This document shows, one piece after another, positions 26,064 through 34,609 of a stretch of DNA of 42,822 nucleotides. The translations under genes and the position numbers were made by a program. Within the stretch, counting starts at the first letter, position 1. Each line of letters opens with the position of its first letter. The notes under the pieces were generated by a model. It searched no databases. It had not been told where the DNA came from and worked only from the letters and a program-made list of their open reading frames with translations. The stretch is taken from the NCBI GenBank assembly GCA_026225475.1, contig JAMFSU010000107.1, positions 1 through 42,822 of the forward strand. Direction: 5' to 3'. Origin of the DNA: Duganella sp. (GTDB taxonomy: Bacteria; Pseudomonadota; Gammaproteobacteria; Burkholderiales; Burkholderiaceae_D).

Positions 26064-27676
26064 GTATCGCGCTGCCAGTAAGCGCTGCCGCGCCTTACGG
26101 GATCGTCGTGGCCGGTCACGGCAGCCGCGATGCCGATGCCGTGCGCGAGTTTGAGGCGCTGGTCGAACTGGTGCGCCAGCGCGCGCCGGGGCAGGTTGTC
26201 ACGCATGGCTATCTGGAGTTTTCCAGCCCGACCATCAGCGAAGCGGTGGTGGCCAACCTGGCCGCCGGTAGCCGGCAGGTGGCCGTGGTTCCCGGTGTGT
26301 TGCTGGCAGCACGCCATGCCAAGAACGACATGCCAGCCGAAATGCTGGCCCTGGCGCAAGCCCATCCGGGCATCGACTTTCATTTCGGCGCCGCGCTCAA
26401 TCTGCATCCGCAATTGCTGCAACTGGCGCAGGAACGCATCCTCACTGCCGAAGCTACTTCTGCCAACACGGTGCGGCGCGACGACACCTGTCTGGTGCTG
26501 GTCGGGCGCGGCACCACCGATCCCGATGCCAACGGCGAAGTATCAAAACTGGCGCGCATGCTGGAAGAAGGCATGGGCTTCGGCGGTGTCTACGTCTGTT
26601 ATTCCGGCACTGCCAAACCGCTGGTGGCCGACGGCTTGCGTGCTGCTGCGCTGCTTGGTTTTGCGCGGGTGGTGGTGTTGCCGTTTTTCCTGTTCGATGG
26701 CGTGCTGGTCAAGCGCATCTATGCCGCTGCCGATGAACTGGCGCTGCGCGAACCGGGCCTGGAAGTCTTGAAGGCGGGTTATCTGGGGGTGCATGCGCAT
26801 CTGGCCGATGTCATGCTGGAACGTGCGCGCGAAGCAGTCGAAGGCCGTGCCGACATGAATTGCACCCTGTGCAAGTATCGCGTGCAGATTGTCGGTTTTG
26901 AAGAGCAGATCGGCGAGCCGCAGCGCGCCCATCATTTGCAGGTGCGTGGCTTGCTGGAACGCAAGCTGCCGACGGTTGATCTGGCACCGCCGTTTCCACC
27001 CTATGTGCCGCATCCGATCGAGAAGGAAAGTTTCGAGATCATCGCCGCCGGACGCGACTGGTCCGGCTTTGCGCCTAGCCATTTGACTGTGTTGCAACGG
27101 CTGGTGCATACCAGTGGCGACTTCAATGCGGTTGACGATATCTATTTTTCAGCCGGCGCAGTGGAGGCCGGCATCCGCGCCTTGCTGCGTTGCAAGCGCG
27201 TGGTCACCGATGTGACGATGGTGCAGACCGGCCTCAAGCGTGCGCTGGTGGAGCAACTCGGCATTGAAACCTGGTGCGGCGTGCATGATCGCGAAAGCCA
27301 TTTGATGGCGCAGGCGCAAGGCATGACGCGCTCGGCTGCGGGTATCCGGCGCGCCTGGGAAAAGTTTGGCAACGACATCGTGTTGGCCATCGGCGATGCG
27401 CCGACGGCGATTGCCGAAACCACGCGCCTGATTCGTGACCACGGTTGGCGGCCACAGCTGGTGATCGGTTTGCCGGTCGGCTTTGTCGGCACGCGCGAAA
27501 GCAAGGATGATTTGCGCCGCTGCCTGCAGGTGCCGCGCATCACCAATAGCGGCACCCGTGGCGGCTCGCCGTGGGCGGCCACAGTGGTCAATGCGATGAT
27601 GATCGATGCCATCGGCCAGGTGATTGCGCAGACCGGGCAAGCCGCCGCGCCAGAGCAAGACAATGCAGGAGCTTGA
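26060..27676 (+). CDS. cbiX-cbiC: CbiX-CbiC fusion: sirohydrochlorin cobaltochelatase and precorrin-8X methylmutase
   Basis: A 538-residue two-enzyme fusion. Residues 1 to about 300 are a long, two-repeat CbiX: repeat 1 begins [12 protein letters not shown] with catalytic His20, and repeat 2 has [10 protein letters not shown] near 148-156, where the His is replaced. C268 and C271 (CTLCKYR) close this part. Residues about 310-538 are CbiC/CobH, which moves the C11 methyl to C12; its catalytic His is H318 in [11 protein letters not shown], followed by RLVHTSGDF and [10 protein letters not shown]. The frame is open upstream of the chosen ATG, but that start overlaps the cbiE stop (ATGA) and gives the family N-terminus. 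The early cobalt insertion implied by CbiX contrasts with CobN in the same operon. Confidence 0.93.
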   Translation: MSIALPVSAAAPYGIVVAGHGSRDADAVREFEALVELVRQRAPGQVVTHGYLEFSSPTISEAVVANLAAGSRQVAVVPGVLLAARHAKNDMPAEMLALAQAHPGIDFHFGAALNLHPQLLQLAQERILTAEATSANTVRRDDTCLVLVGRGTTDPDANGEVSKLARMLEEGMGFGGVYVCYSGTAKPLVADGLRAAALLGFARVVVLPFFLFDGVLVKRIYAAADELALREPGLEVLKAGYLGVHAHLADVMLERAREAVEGRADMNCTLCKYRVQIVGFEEQIGEPQRAHHLQVRGLLERKLPTVDLAPPFPPYVPHPIEKESFEIIAAGRDWSGFAPSHLTVLQRLVHTSGDFNAVDDIYFSAGAVEAGIRALLRCKRVVTDVTMVQTGLKRALVEQLGIETWCGVHDRESHLMAQAQGMTRSAAGIRRAWEKFGNDIVLAIGDAPTAIAETTRLIRDHGWRPQLVIGLPVGFVGTRESKDDLRRCLQVPRITNSGTRGGSPWAATVVNAMMIDAIGQVIAQTGQAAAPEQDNAGA

Positions 27677-28838
27677 ACGCGCTGAATTTGATTTAACCGT
27701 GCTGGCCCCTAACGGCTTGCGGCGCGGCCGCACCACCGGCAGTTGTGCCACAGCGGCAGTCAAGGCGGCGTTGACCTTGTTGTTGCAAGGACCGCGGCTG
27801 GACAAGGCGGAAGTCAGTCTGCCCGATGGCAAGCATTATCTGCTGGTGCCGATTGCCGCCGTACAAGCCTTGGCTGATGGCCGGGTACGCGCAGAAGTGT
27901 TCAAAGATGGCGGTGATGACCCGGACAACACCCATGGCGCCACCATCTTTGCCGAGGTCGCCCGCAATGCCAGTGGTGACATCCGCTTCTTCGCGGGCGC
28001 TGGCGTTGGTACCGCGACCCAGCCCGGCTTGCGTGTGGCGGTTGGTGAACCGGCCATCAACCCGGTACCGCGCAGCATGATGCGCCAGGCAGTGGCGGAA
28101 GTATTGTTGGAGTTGGGTGTGGACCAAGCCAGTGGTTTTGATCTCAGCATCGGCTGCGAAAACGGTCAGGTGATTGCGCAAAAGACCTTCAATCCGCGCC
28201 TGGGCATTATTGGCGGCATTTCGATACTGGGCACCTCGGGTATCGTCGAGCCAATGTCGCTGGCGTCGTGGATTGCATCGATCGAGGTGTATATCCACGT
28301 GGCGCTGGCCGACAACAGCCAGCCGCAGGGGGTTGCCACCAGCGTGGCGTACCTGCCCGGCAAGATCGGCCGGACCTTTGCGCGTGAGGTCTTGCAATTG
28401 CCGGAGGTGCGCTCGGTGCAGATTGCCAATTTTCTCGGCGATGCGCTCGATTTCACCCAGGCGGCGCTGGTCGAGCAGGGCGCCGAACTGGACGTATTAT
28501 GGCTGGCCGGGCATCCCGGCAAACTGGCCAAGGTGCTGGATGGGGTATGGGATACCCATTCCAGCAAGAGCAACATGGCGATGGGCGGAGTTGCCCGCAT
28601 GGCGCGCACGCTGGCGCCGACGTTGGGGTTTTCCGATGCCCTGATCGCCGACATTGAAAATGCAAATACCGTGGAAGCTGCAATTGAACGTTTGAAACCC
28701 GAAGCCGGTGCCACTGCCTTGTGGTGCGCCATCGAAGCGCGCATTGCACAACTGGCCCAGGCGCGCTTGCCGGCCGTGCGCCGGGTCGAGGTGCGGTTGT
28801 TCGATCTGGATGGCAATCTGTTGGGAGCACAGGCATGA
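27663..28838 (+). CDS. cbiD: Cobalt-precorrin-5B C1-methyltransferase CbiD
   Basis: A 391-residue SAM-dependent enzyme of the CbiD family, which methylates C1 after ring contraction in the oxygen-independent route. The N-terminal [19 protein letters not shown] is the clearest signature. The family also shows [43 protein letters not shown] and [14 protein letters not shown]. Length is typical. The ATG at 27663 overlaps the cbiX-cbiC gene by 14 bases; the frame is open farther upstream but without family similarity. In aerobic pathways CobF does this step, so CbiD indicates the anaerobic-type chemistry. Confidence 0.96.
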   Translation: MQELERAEFDLTVLAPNGLRRGRTTGSCATAAVKAALTLLLQGPRLDKAEVSLPDGKHYLLVPIAAVQALADGRVRAEVFKDGGDDPDNTHGATIFAEVARNASGDIRFFAGAGVGTATQPGLRVAVGEPAINPVPRSMMRQAVAEVLLELGVDQASGFDLSIGCENGQVIAQKTFNPRLGIIGGISILGTSGIVEPMSLASWIASIEVYIHVALADNSQPQGVATSVAYLPGKIGRTFAREVLQLPEVRSVQIANFLGDALDFTQAALVEQGAELDVLWLAGHPGKLAKVLDGVWDTHSSKSNMAMGGVARMARTLAPTLGFSDALIADIENANTVEAAIERLKPEAGATALWCAIEARIAQLAQARLPAVRRVEVRLFDLDGNLLGAQA

Positions 28839-29617
28839 GCGCGGCGATGTTCTGGGGCATCGGCGTCGGTCCGGGGCCAGCCGGCTATCTGCCGCTGGCG
28901 GCCATGCAGGCGTTGCAGCAAGCCGATCTGATCTATCTGCCGCGTGCGCGCAGTGCCGATACCTCAGTCGCCTTGCAGTGTCTGGACGGTGTTGCCTTCG
29001 ATGCGACGCGGCTGCGCGAAGTCGAGTTCAACATGGACCCCGACCGCGAGGTGCTGCGCGCGCATTATGCGCAACTGGCGCAGGAAATTGCAAGCACCTT
29101 GCGCGCCGGTCGCAGCGTGGCTTATCTGACCATCGGCGACACCTTGACCTATTCGACCTACGGCTATGTACTGGCGGCCTTGAAAGACTTGATGCCGGGT
29201 TTTGCCCATCGCACCTTTCCGGGTATCACCAGTTACGCGTCAGCGGCGGCAGCATTGGGTTGGCCGCTGGGGGTCGGCAAAGAACGCACATTGATCTTGC
29301 CGTGCCCGGAAGATGCCGCCACGCTGCGTCAGGAAATCCTCAGCCACGACATCGTGGTACTGATGAAGGTCGGTGCGCGCCTGCCCTGGGTGCTGGCGCT
29401 GTTGCGCGAGATGGGCATTGCCGCGCATTGTGCATTTGCGCGCCGCATCGGCCTTGATGGCGAGGTGCTGGCCAGTGGTCTGGATGATCTGCAAGTGGCC
29501 GGCGACCATGCCGTCAGCGGCTATCTGGCAACCATGCTGATCCGCAAGAACGCGCTCGAAAAAAGACATGAACTCACCGCTCAAGCTGCGGTATCGACAT
29601 TGAAAGTGGCAACATGA
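28835..29617 (+). CDS. cobI: Precorrin-2 C20-methyltransferase (CobI/CbiL)
   Basis: A 260-residue SAM-dependent tetrapyrrole methylase. The N-terminal WGIGVGPGPAGYLPLAA is the SAM-binding Gly-rich loop. AYLTIGDTLTYSTYGYV is the diagnostic C20-methylase motif, and RTFPGITSYASAAAALGWPL follows. It adds the second ring methyl after uroporphyrinogen methylation, giving precorrin-3A or its cobalt form. The ATG at 28835 overlaps the cbiD stop by four bases (ATGA). The frame upstream of it lacks similarity. The C-terminus extends about 15 residues beyond the core. Confidence 0.94.
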   Translation: MSAAMFWGIGVGPGPAGYLPLAAMQALQQADLIYLPRARSADTSVALQCLDGVAFDATRLREVEFNMDPDREVLRAHYAQLAQEIASTLRAGRSVAYLTIGDTLTYSTYGYVLAALKDLMPGFAHRTFPGITSYASAAAALGWPLGVGKERTLILPCPEDAATLRQEILSHDIVVLMKVGARLPWVLALLREMGIAAHCAFARRIGLDGEVLASGLDDLQVAGDHAVSGYLATMLIRKNALEKRHELTAQAAVSTLKVAT

Positions 29618-30468
29618 AAGTCTATTTTGTCGGCGCCGGACCAGGCGCTCCCGATTTGATCACTCTGCGTGGCGCGAAATTGCTCGGCAGCGTGCAGATG
29701 GTGTTGTACGCCGGTTCGCTGGTGCCGACTGAAATGCTGCAACATTGCCGCGCCGATGCGGAAATGATCGACACCGCCCAGCTCGACCTGGAACAGCAGC
29801 AAGCCTGCTATTTGCGTGCGCAACAGCAGAATATCGACGTGGTGCGGCTGCATTCGGGCGACCCCGCCATCTATGGCGCCACCGCCGAACAAATGCGTCG
29901 GCTGGAAGCCTTGGGAATCGCCTATGAAGTGGTGCCCGGGGTGTCGTCGTTTACAGCGGCAGCCGCTGCCGTGAGCGCCGAGCTGACCAAACCGGAAGTG
30001 TCGCAGACGGTGATTCTGACGCGGGTATCGGGGCGTGCCTCGGCTGTGCCGGAACTGGAGTCGATTGCGCGGCTGGCTGAGCATCGCGCCACCATGTGTA
30101 TTTTCCTATCGGGACCGCATCTGAAAAAAATCGTCACCGATCTACGCCTGCATTATCCTGACCAGACCCCGGTGACGCTGGTGTATCGCGCCAGCTGGCC
30201 GGAGCAGAAGGTCTATCAGGGCACCCTGGCGACGGTGCTGGAAGAGACCAAGCGCGGCGCCTGGAATCTGACCACGATGATGTTGGTTGGTGCAGCGCTC
30301 GACAAGGGCGCGCAAGTCGAGTCGAGCTTGTATTCCAAGGATTTCACGCATCTGTTTCGGGTGGTCAAAAAGAACAAGGGCGCGCGTGGCGATGTTGATG
30401 TTGATGACGCTGATGCAGTCGATGCGGTCATTGACGATGCCGCGCAGGCAAATGGGCAAGGGAGCTGA
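29614..30468 (+). CDS. cobM: Precorrin-4 C11-methyltransferase (CobM/CbiF)
   Basis: A 284-residue tetrapyrrole methylase. The start MKVYFVGAGPGAPDLITLRG gives the SAM site, then VLYAGSLVP, LHSGDPAIYGATAEQM and VVPGVSSFTAAAAAV, the classic CobM/CbiF set. It adds the C11 methyl that is later moved by CbiC. The C-terminal about 25 residues are an Asp-rich extension (DVDVDDADAVDAVIDDAA) not needed by the fold. The start overlaps the cobI stop (ATGA), so the two are translationally coupled. Confidence 0.96.
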   Translation: MKVYFVGAGPGAPDLITLRGAKLLGSVQMVLYAGSLVPTEMLQHCRADAEMIDTAQLDLEQQQACYLRAQQQNIDVVRLHSGDPAIYGATAEQMRRLEALGIAYEVVPGVSSFTAAAAAVSAELTKPEVSQTVILTRVSGRASAVPELESIARLAEHRATMCIFLSGPHLKKIVTDLRLHYPDQTPVTLVYRASWPEQKVYQGTLATVLEETKRGAWNLTTMMLVGAALDKGAQVESSLYSKDFTHLFRVVKKNKGARGDVDVDDADAVDAVIDDAAQANGQGS

Positions 30469-30470
30469 CT

Positions 30471-31289
30471 GTGAGCACAAAACCACCATCAGGCTTGGGT
30501 ATCTGGATGATTCGCGCCGACAGCGAAGCCTTGGCGGCGCGGGTGCAGGGCGTGCTCGGCGGTACCTTGTACCGGCCCTGGCTGCAAGCCGGGATGCCGC
30601 AAAAGCAGCAATTTCGTGCTGCCTACTGGCATCAGGATCAATGGTTGATGATCGCCGCCAGCGGCGTGGCGGTGCGTTTTTTGGAGGGCTTGCCGCAAGA
30701 TAAGCATAACGATCCGGCGGTGGTGCTGCTCGATGAGGCGGGGCGCTTTGCGGTGTCTTTGCTCGGCGGCCATGAAGGCGGCGGCAACCAGTTGGCCTAC
30801 CGGATCGCCAATGTGGTCGGCGCGGTGCCGGTAGTGACCACGGCCACCGAAGCCTTGAAGCCCTTGGTGTTGGGCATCGGTTGCCGCAAGGATGTGCCGG
30901 CCGAACGGATTGCCGCGGCGGTGACACAGGCCCTGGACTTGCTCGGGCGCAGTCTGCGCCAGGTGCGCGAAGTGGCAACCATTGATCTTAAAGCGCAAGA
31001 ACCGGGTCTGCTGGCCTATTGTGCTGCTAATGATTTGCCCTTGCGCGTGATTGCGGCCAGTGATGTGGCCGCGCGCGGCTGGGTGACCACGCCGTCGGCC
31101 TGGGTGCAGCAAAATGTCGGCGTCGATGGGGTGTGCGAGCCCTGCGCCTTGATCGCCAGTCCGCGCGGGGTGCTGGCCTTGCCCAAGATGGCGCTCGATG
31201 GCGTCACGGTGGCGGTGGTGGAAGATATCGGCCTGTCTGATCCTGACGATCAGATCGGCTCAACAAATGAACATGAAAATGGAAAGTGA
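30471..31289 (+). CDS. cbiG: Compact CbiG, cobalt-precorrin-5A hydrolase
   Basis: A 272-residue protein of the CbiG family, which opens the lactone of cobalt-precorrin-5A with release of acetaldehyde. The N-terminal domain has ASGVAVRFLEGLPQDKHNDP and VSLLGGHEGGGNQLA. The C-terminal CobE/CbiG domain begins LVLGIGCRKDVPAERI and ends CEPCALIASPRG. Salmonella CbiG is about 350 residues with a middle domain; here the N- and C-terminal domains are joined directly, so the middle domain is missing. GTG at 30471 is the start, with AAGGGAG 7 bases ahead. Two bases separate it from the cobM stop. Confidence 0.9.
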   Translation: MSTKPPSGLGIWMIRADSEALAARVQGVLGGTLYRPWLQAGMPQKQQFRAAYWHQDQWLMIAASGVAVRFLEGLPQDKHNDPAVVLLDEAGRFAVSLLGGHEGGGNQLAYRIANVVGAVPVVTTATEALKPLVLGIGCRKDVPAERIAAAVTQALDLLGRSLRQVREVATIDLKAQEPGLLAYCAANDLPLRVIAASDVAARGWVTTPSAWVQQNVGVDGVCEPCALIASPRGVLALPKMALDGVTVAVVEDIGLSDPDDQIGSTNEHENGK

Positions 31290-31293
31290 AGTG

Positions 31294-32853
31294 ATGGCTG
31301 GAGTATTGAATCTGGTATCGGTCGGTCCCGGTTTTGAGGATTTGATCATACCGCGCGCGATAGCGGCGTTGCAGGACAGTGATGTAATCGTTGCCTATGA
31401 ACTGTATCTGCGCTGGATTGCGCCGCATATCGTCGGCAAGCAAATTCATACGCCGCCGCTGACGCAGGAGCGCGAACGCGCCTTGCTGGCGATTGAAAAA
31501 GCGCGCCAGGGGCAGAAAGTGGCCCTGATCTCCAGTGGCGATATCGGCATTTATGCGATGGCCGCGCTGGCCTTTGATGAGATGCGCGAAGAGGACACTT
31601 ACACGGTCAACGTGATTCCTGGCGTGACCTCGGCCAATGCCTGCGCCTCCTTGCTCGGTTCGCCGCTGTCGCATGATTTCGCCACGCTGAGCCTGTCCAA
31701 TCTGCTGTGCCCGTGGGAGTGGATAGAAAACCGTGCGCGCCACATTGCCCAAGCGGATCTGGCCTGTGTGTTGTACAACGTGCAAAGCGCGGGTCGCCAG
31801 GAAGGCGTTTATCGCATTCTCAAGCTGATGCTGGAATCAAAAGCGCCGCATACCTTGTGTGGTGTGGTGCGCAATGCCTACCGACCCGGTCAGCAGGTCA
31901 GCATCCATCGGCTCGACGAATTGCCGGCGCTGCAATTCGATATGCTGACCAGCATCGTGATCGGCAACCGCTTCACGCAGCGCAAGCGCGGTTTCATTTT
32001 CACGCCGCGCGGTTACAACGACTGGCAGGAAGAAACGCAAACCACCGCGGCTAATGTCGTGGACTTGCCTGCGCATGCCGCCTGGGTGTTTGCTGGCACC
32101 AGCGATGGCAATGCACTGGCGGCGCAACTGGCGCGTCAGGGCCATCAAGTGGTGGTGTCGACGGCGACCGAATATGGCGGCGCGCTGGCCTTGCAGGATT
32201 GTCCCGGCGTCACAGTCTGGGCCGGTCGCCAAGGCGTGGAAGCGCGTAAGCAGGCCTTGCAGCGGCATCAGGCCAGTGTGCTGGTTGACGCCACCCATCC
32301 GTATGCGACGCAGATGTCGGAGCAATTGATCGGCTTGTCGCGCAGTCTTGGCATTCCTTATGTGCGCTATGAGCGGCCTAGTGGTGTGGCCATCGATGCG
32401 GTGCAATGCGACTCGATGGCACAGGCGGCGGCGCAGGCGATGGCCAGCGGCGAGCGGATTTTTCTGGCGACCGGCTCCAAGGATCTGGCAACGTTTCTGC
32501 AAGCACCCGGTGCTCAGGACAAGCAATGGTTTGTGCGCGTGACCGCCGAACCGGAATTCCTCCAGCGTGCGCTCGACCTGGGGATTCCGCGCAGCCGTAT
32601 TTGTGCTATGCAGGGACCGTTTTCGGAAGCCTTCAATCGCGCCCTGTGGCAAGACTGGAACATCGATTGTGTGGTCACCAAGGACTCCGGTGATACGGGC
32701 GGCTATCGTGCCAAGGTGGCGGCGGCACAGGCGCTGGAGATTGCCTTGTTGACGGTGCGCCGGCCGCAGCTCGACTATCCGCAGCAAGCCAGCGATCTCG
32801 CTGATGCCTGTGCACGGGTAGCCGCCTGCTTGGCTGCGGCAGCAGGAACATGA
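31294..32853 (+). CDS. cobJ-cobK: CobJ-CobK fusion: C17-methyltransferase and precorrin-6A reductase
   Basis: A 519-residue fusion. Residues 1 to about 245 are CobJ/CbiH: LVSVGPGFEDLIIPRA (SAM site), ISSGDIGIYAMAALAFDE (diagnostic), VIPGVTSANACASLLG and ENRARHIAQADLA; this domain methylates C17 and contracts the ring. Residues about 262-519 are CobK/CbiJ: WVFAGTSDGNALAAQLARQG, DATHPYATQMSEQLI and VTKDSGDTGGYRAKVAAA, the NAD(P)H reductase. ATG 31294 is chosen because it lies 4 bases after the cbiG stop and just before MAGVLNLVS; an in-frame ATG at 31267 overlapping cbiG is possible. The stop overlaps the cobW start. Confidence 0.95.
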   Translation: MAGVLNLVSVGPGFEDLIIPRAIAALQDSDVIVAYELYLRWIAPHIVGKQIHTPPLTQERERALLAIEKARQGQKVALISSGDIGIYAMAALAFDEMREEDTYTVNVIPGVTSANACASLLGSPLSHDFATLSLSNLLCPWEWIENRARHIAQADLACVLYNVQSAGRQEGVYRILKLMLESKAPHTLCGVVRNAYRPGQQVSIHRLDELPALQFDMLTSIVIGNRFTQRKRGFIFTPRGYNDWQEETQTTAANVVDLPAHAAWVFAGTSDGNALAAQLARQGHQVVVSTATEYGGALALQDCPGVTVWAGRQGVEARKQALQRHQASVLVDATHPYATQMSEQLIGLSRSLGIPYVRYERPSGVAIDAVQCDSMAQAAAQAMASGERIFLATGSKDLATFLQAPGAQDKQWFVRVTAEPEFLQRALDLGIPRSRICAMQGPFSEAFNRALWQDWNIDCVVTKDSGDTGGYRAKVAAAQALEIALLTVRRPQLDYPQQASDLADACARVAACLAAAAGT

Positions 32854-33989
32854 TGGCAACTCCGGCCCAGCCGATTCCGGTGACCATCGTCACCGGCTTT
32901 CTTGGCGTCGGCAAAACCACTTTGTTGCGCAGTCTGGTGCAGCGCCGCCAGACGCGCCGTCTGGCCTTGCTGATCAATGAATTCGGCGAAGTGGCCATTG
33001 ATGGTGATCTGGTGCGCCATGGCAACCATGATGCCAGCCAGGTACAGATACAGGATTTTCCGTACGGCTTGATCGCCTATGGCAACGATGATCAGTTCGA
33101 ACCGGCCATGCTGGCGTTGGCGGCACGCCGGGCGCAGGTCGATCATGTATTGATTGAAACCTCGGGACTGGCCTTGCCGACGGCGGTCATGGAGCGCTTG
33201 CAGTCGCCTGCGCTGGCGCCGCATTTTATTCTCGACGCCACGCTGGCGGTGGTCGATACGCCGTTGCTGCTGGACCAGCGCTTTGCTGCTGGCAGCAATG
33301 ACGCCGACGGCGCAATTGCCGCGATGTTTGCAGCGCAACTCGAATTTGCCGATGTAGTGGTGCTCAACAAGATTGATGCGCTAGGCGAGGAACAGTTATT
33401 GCAAGCCGAGCAGCAGGTGCGCGCCTGCGCCCCCAATGTGCGGTTTCTGGAATTGGCGTTTCAGGCGCAGTTGGACATTCGTCTGGCGCTCGGTCTGCGT
33501 TTGCATCAAGCGACGTTGGCGACGCATCAGCATACCTACACGCCAGTGCGCATGCCGGGTGCCGACACCAATGTGCTGGCCGATCAGCAACGCTTGAACG
33601 GTCATGCCCATTCCGGCCTGGCTGCGCACACTCACGGCTTGGCCACGCATAAGCATTTCCATGAACAAGACCCCGGCTGGCTGTCGTTTACCTTGCGCAG
33701 CCAGATGCCGCAAGCGGTCGACAAATTGAAGCTGGCGCTGACTGCGGCGGCACGCAGTGAACCTATTCTGCGCACCAAGGGTTTTGTCCGCACGCGCAAT
33801 GGTGAGCGCAACGGCGAACGCGATGTGCTGCAACTGGTGCAAGGCGTGCGCACGCGGGTAGTGATCAACGCCGACGCGGTCGCGCCGGCCACCAGTGACA
33901 AGTCGGAACTGGTGTTCATCGGCTACCACCCGAGCCGCAGCAAGGTCGCGGCATTGTTGAGTGAAATCACCGGCACCAGTTGGCAATAA
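32850..33989 (+). CDS. cobW: CobW-type metal-chaperone GTPase
   Basis: A 379-residue GTPase of the COG0523 (CobW/YjiA) family. The P-loop is GFLGVGKTT (residues 16-24, K22). The switch region LLINEFGEVAIDG follows, then HVLIETSGLALPT and ADVVVLNKIDAL for base recognition. In place of the usual CxCC metal motif, the segment after IQDFPYGLIAYGNDDQF lacks the cysteines, which is worth noting. A His-rich stretch follows (HQHTY, NGHAHSGLAAHTHGLATHKH), then the C-terminal CobW domain. It is thought to deliver cobalt to the chelatase. ATG overlaps the cobJ-cobK stop (ATGA). Confidence 0.93.
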   Translation: MMATPAQPIPVTIVTGFLGVGKTTLLRSLVQRRQTRRLALLINEFGEVAIDGDLVRHGNHDASQVQIQDFPYGLIAYGNDDQFEPAMLALAARRAQVDHVLIETSGLALPTAVMERLQSPALAPHFILDATLAVVDTPLLLDQRFAAGSNDADGAIAAMFAAQLEFADVVVLNKIDALGEEQLLQAEQQVRACAPNVRFLELAFQAQLDIRLALGLRLHQATLATHQHTYTPVRMPGADTNVLADQQRLNGHAHSGLAAHTHGLATHKHFHEQDPGWLSFTLRSQMPQAVDKLKLALTAAARSEPILRTKGFVRTRNGERNGERDVLQLVQGVRTRVVINADAVAPATSDKSELVFIGYHPSRSKVAALLSEITGTSWQ

Positions 33990-34006
33990 CAGAACAGGAG
34001 AGCAAG

Positions 34007-34609
34007 ATGAAAACCGATCCGGAATCACACAAGCGCATGACCCAGCGCCACAAGGAAGGCTTTGAAAAGAAAAAAGCCGCAGCGCAAAAGGAAAAAGGCC
34101 TGCTCATCGTGCATACCGGCACCGGCAAGGGCAAGTCCAGCGCTGCCTTCGGCATGGGCATGCGGATTCTTGGGCATGGCATGAAACTGGGCGTGGTGCA
34201 ATTCATCAAGGGTGCCTTGCACAGCGCCGAGCGCGATATTCTCGGGGTGCATGCCAACTGCGACTTTCATGTGGTCGGCGCCGGTTATACCTGGGACACA
34301 CAAGACCGCGATGCCGACATGTCGACCGCAGCCACTGGCTGGGCCGAGGCGCGGCGCATGATGGAGGACCCCAGCTACGACATGGTGATCCTCGATGAGC
34401 TCAATATTGTCCTGAAATACCAATACCTCGACCAGCAGCAGGTGCTCGATGCATTTGCGGCGCGGCGCGAGATGCTGCACATCGTCGTCACCGGTCGCCA
34501 TGCGCCGGATGCCTTGATCGAACTGGCCGATCTGGTCAGCGAGATGCGGCCGATCAAGCATCCTTACAAGGAGCAGGGCATCAAGGCGCAACGAGGGATC
34601 GAGTTTTGA
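34007..34609 (+). CDS. cobO: Cob(I)yrinic acid a,c-diamide adenosyltransferase CobO
   Basis: A 200-residue CobA/CobO/BtuR-type adenosyltransferase that attaches the 5'-deoxyadenosyl group of ATP to Co(I) corrinoids. The P-loop is HTGTGKGKSSAAFGMGMR. Further blocks are GVVQFIKGALHSAERDIL, VVGAGYTWDTQDRDAD and DMVILDELNIVLKYQYLD, with VTGRHAPDALIELADLVSEM near the end. The start at 34007 is chosen over an in-frame ATG at 33980 because AGGAG lies right before it. It follows cobW by 17 bases; its stop overlaps the TTG of cobB. Confidence 0.96.
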   Translation: MKTDPESHKRMTQRHKEGFEKKKAAAQKEKGLLIVHTGTGKGKSSAAFGMGMRILGHGMKLGVVQFIKGALHSAERDILGVHANCDFHVVGAGYTWDTQDRDADMSTAATGWAEARRMMEDPSYDMVILDELNIVLKYQYLDQQQVLDAFAARREMLHIVVTGRHAPDALIELADLVSEMRPIKHPYKEQGIKAQRGIEF

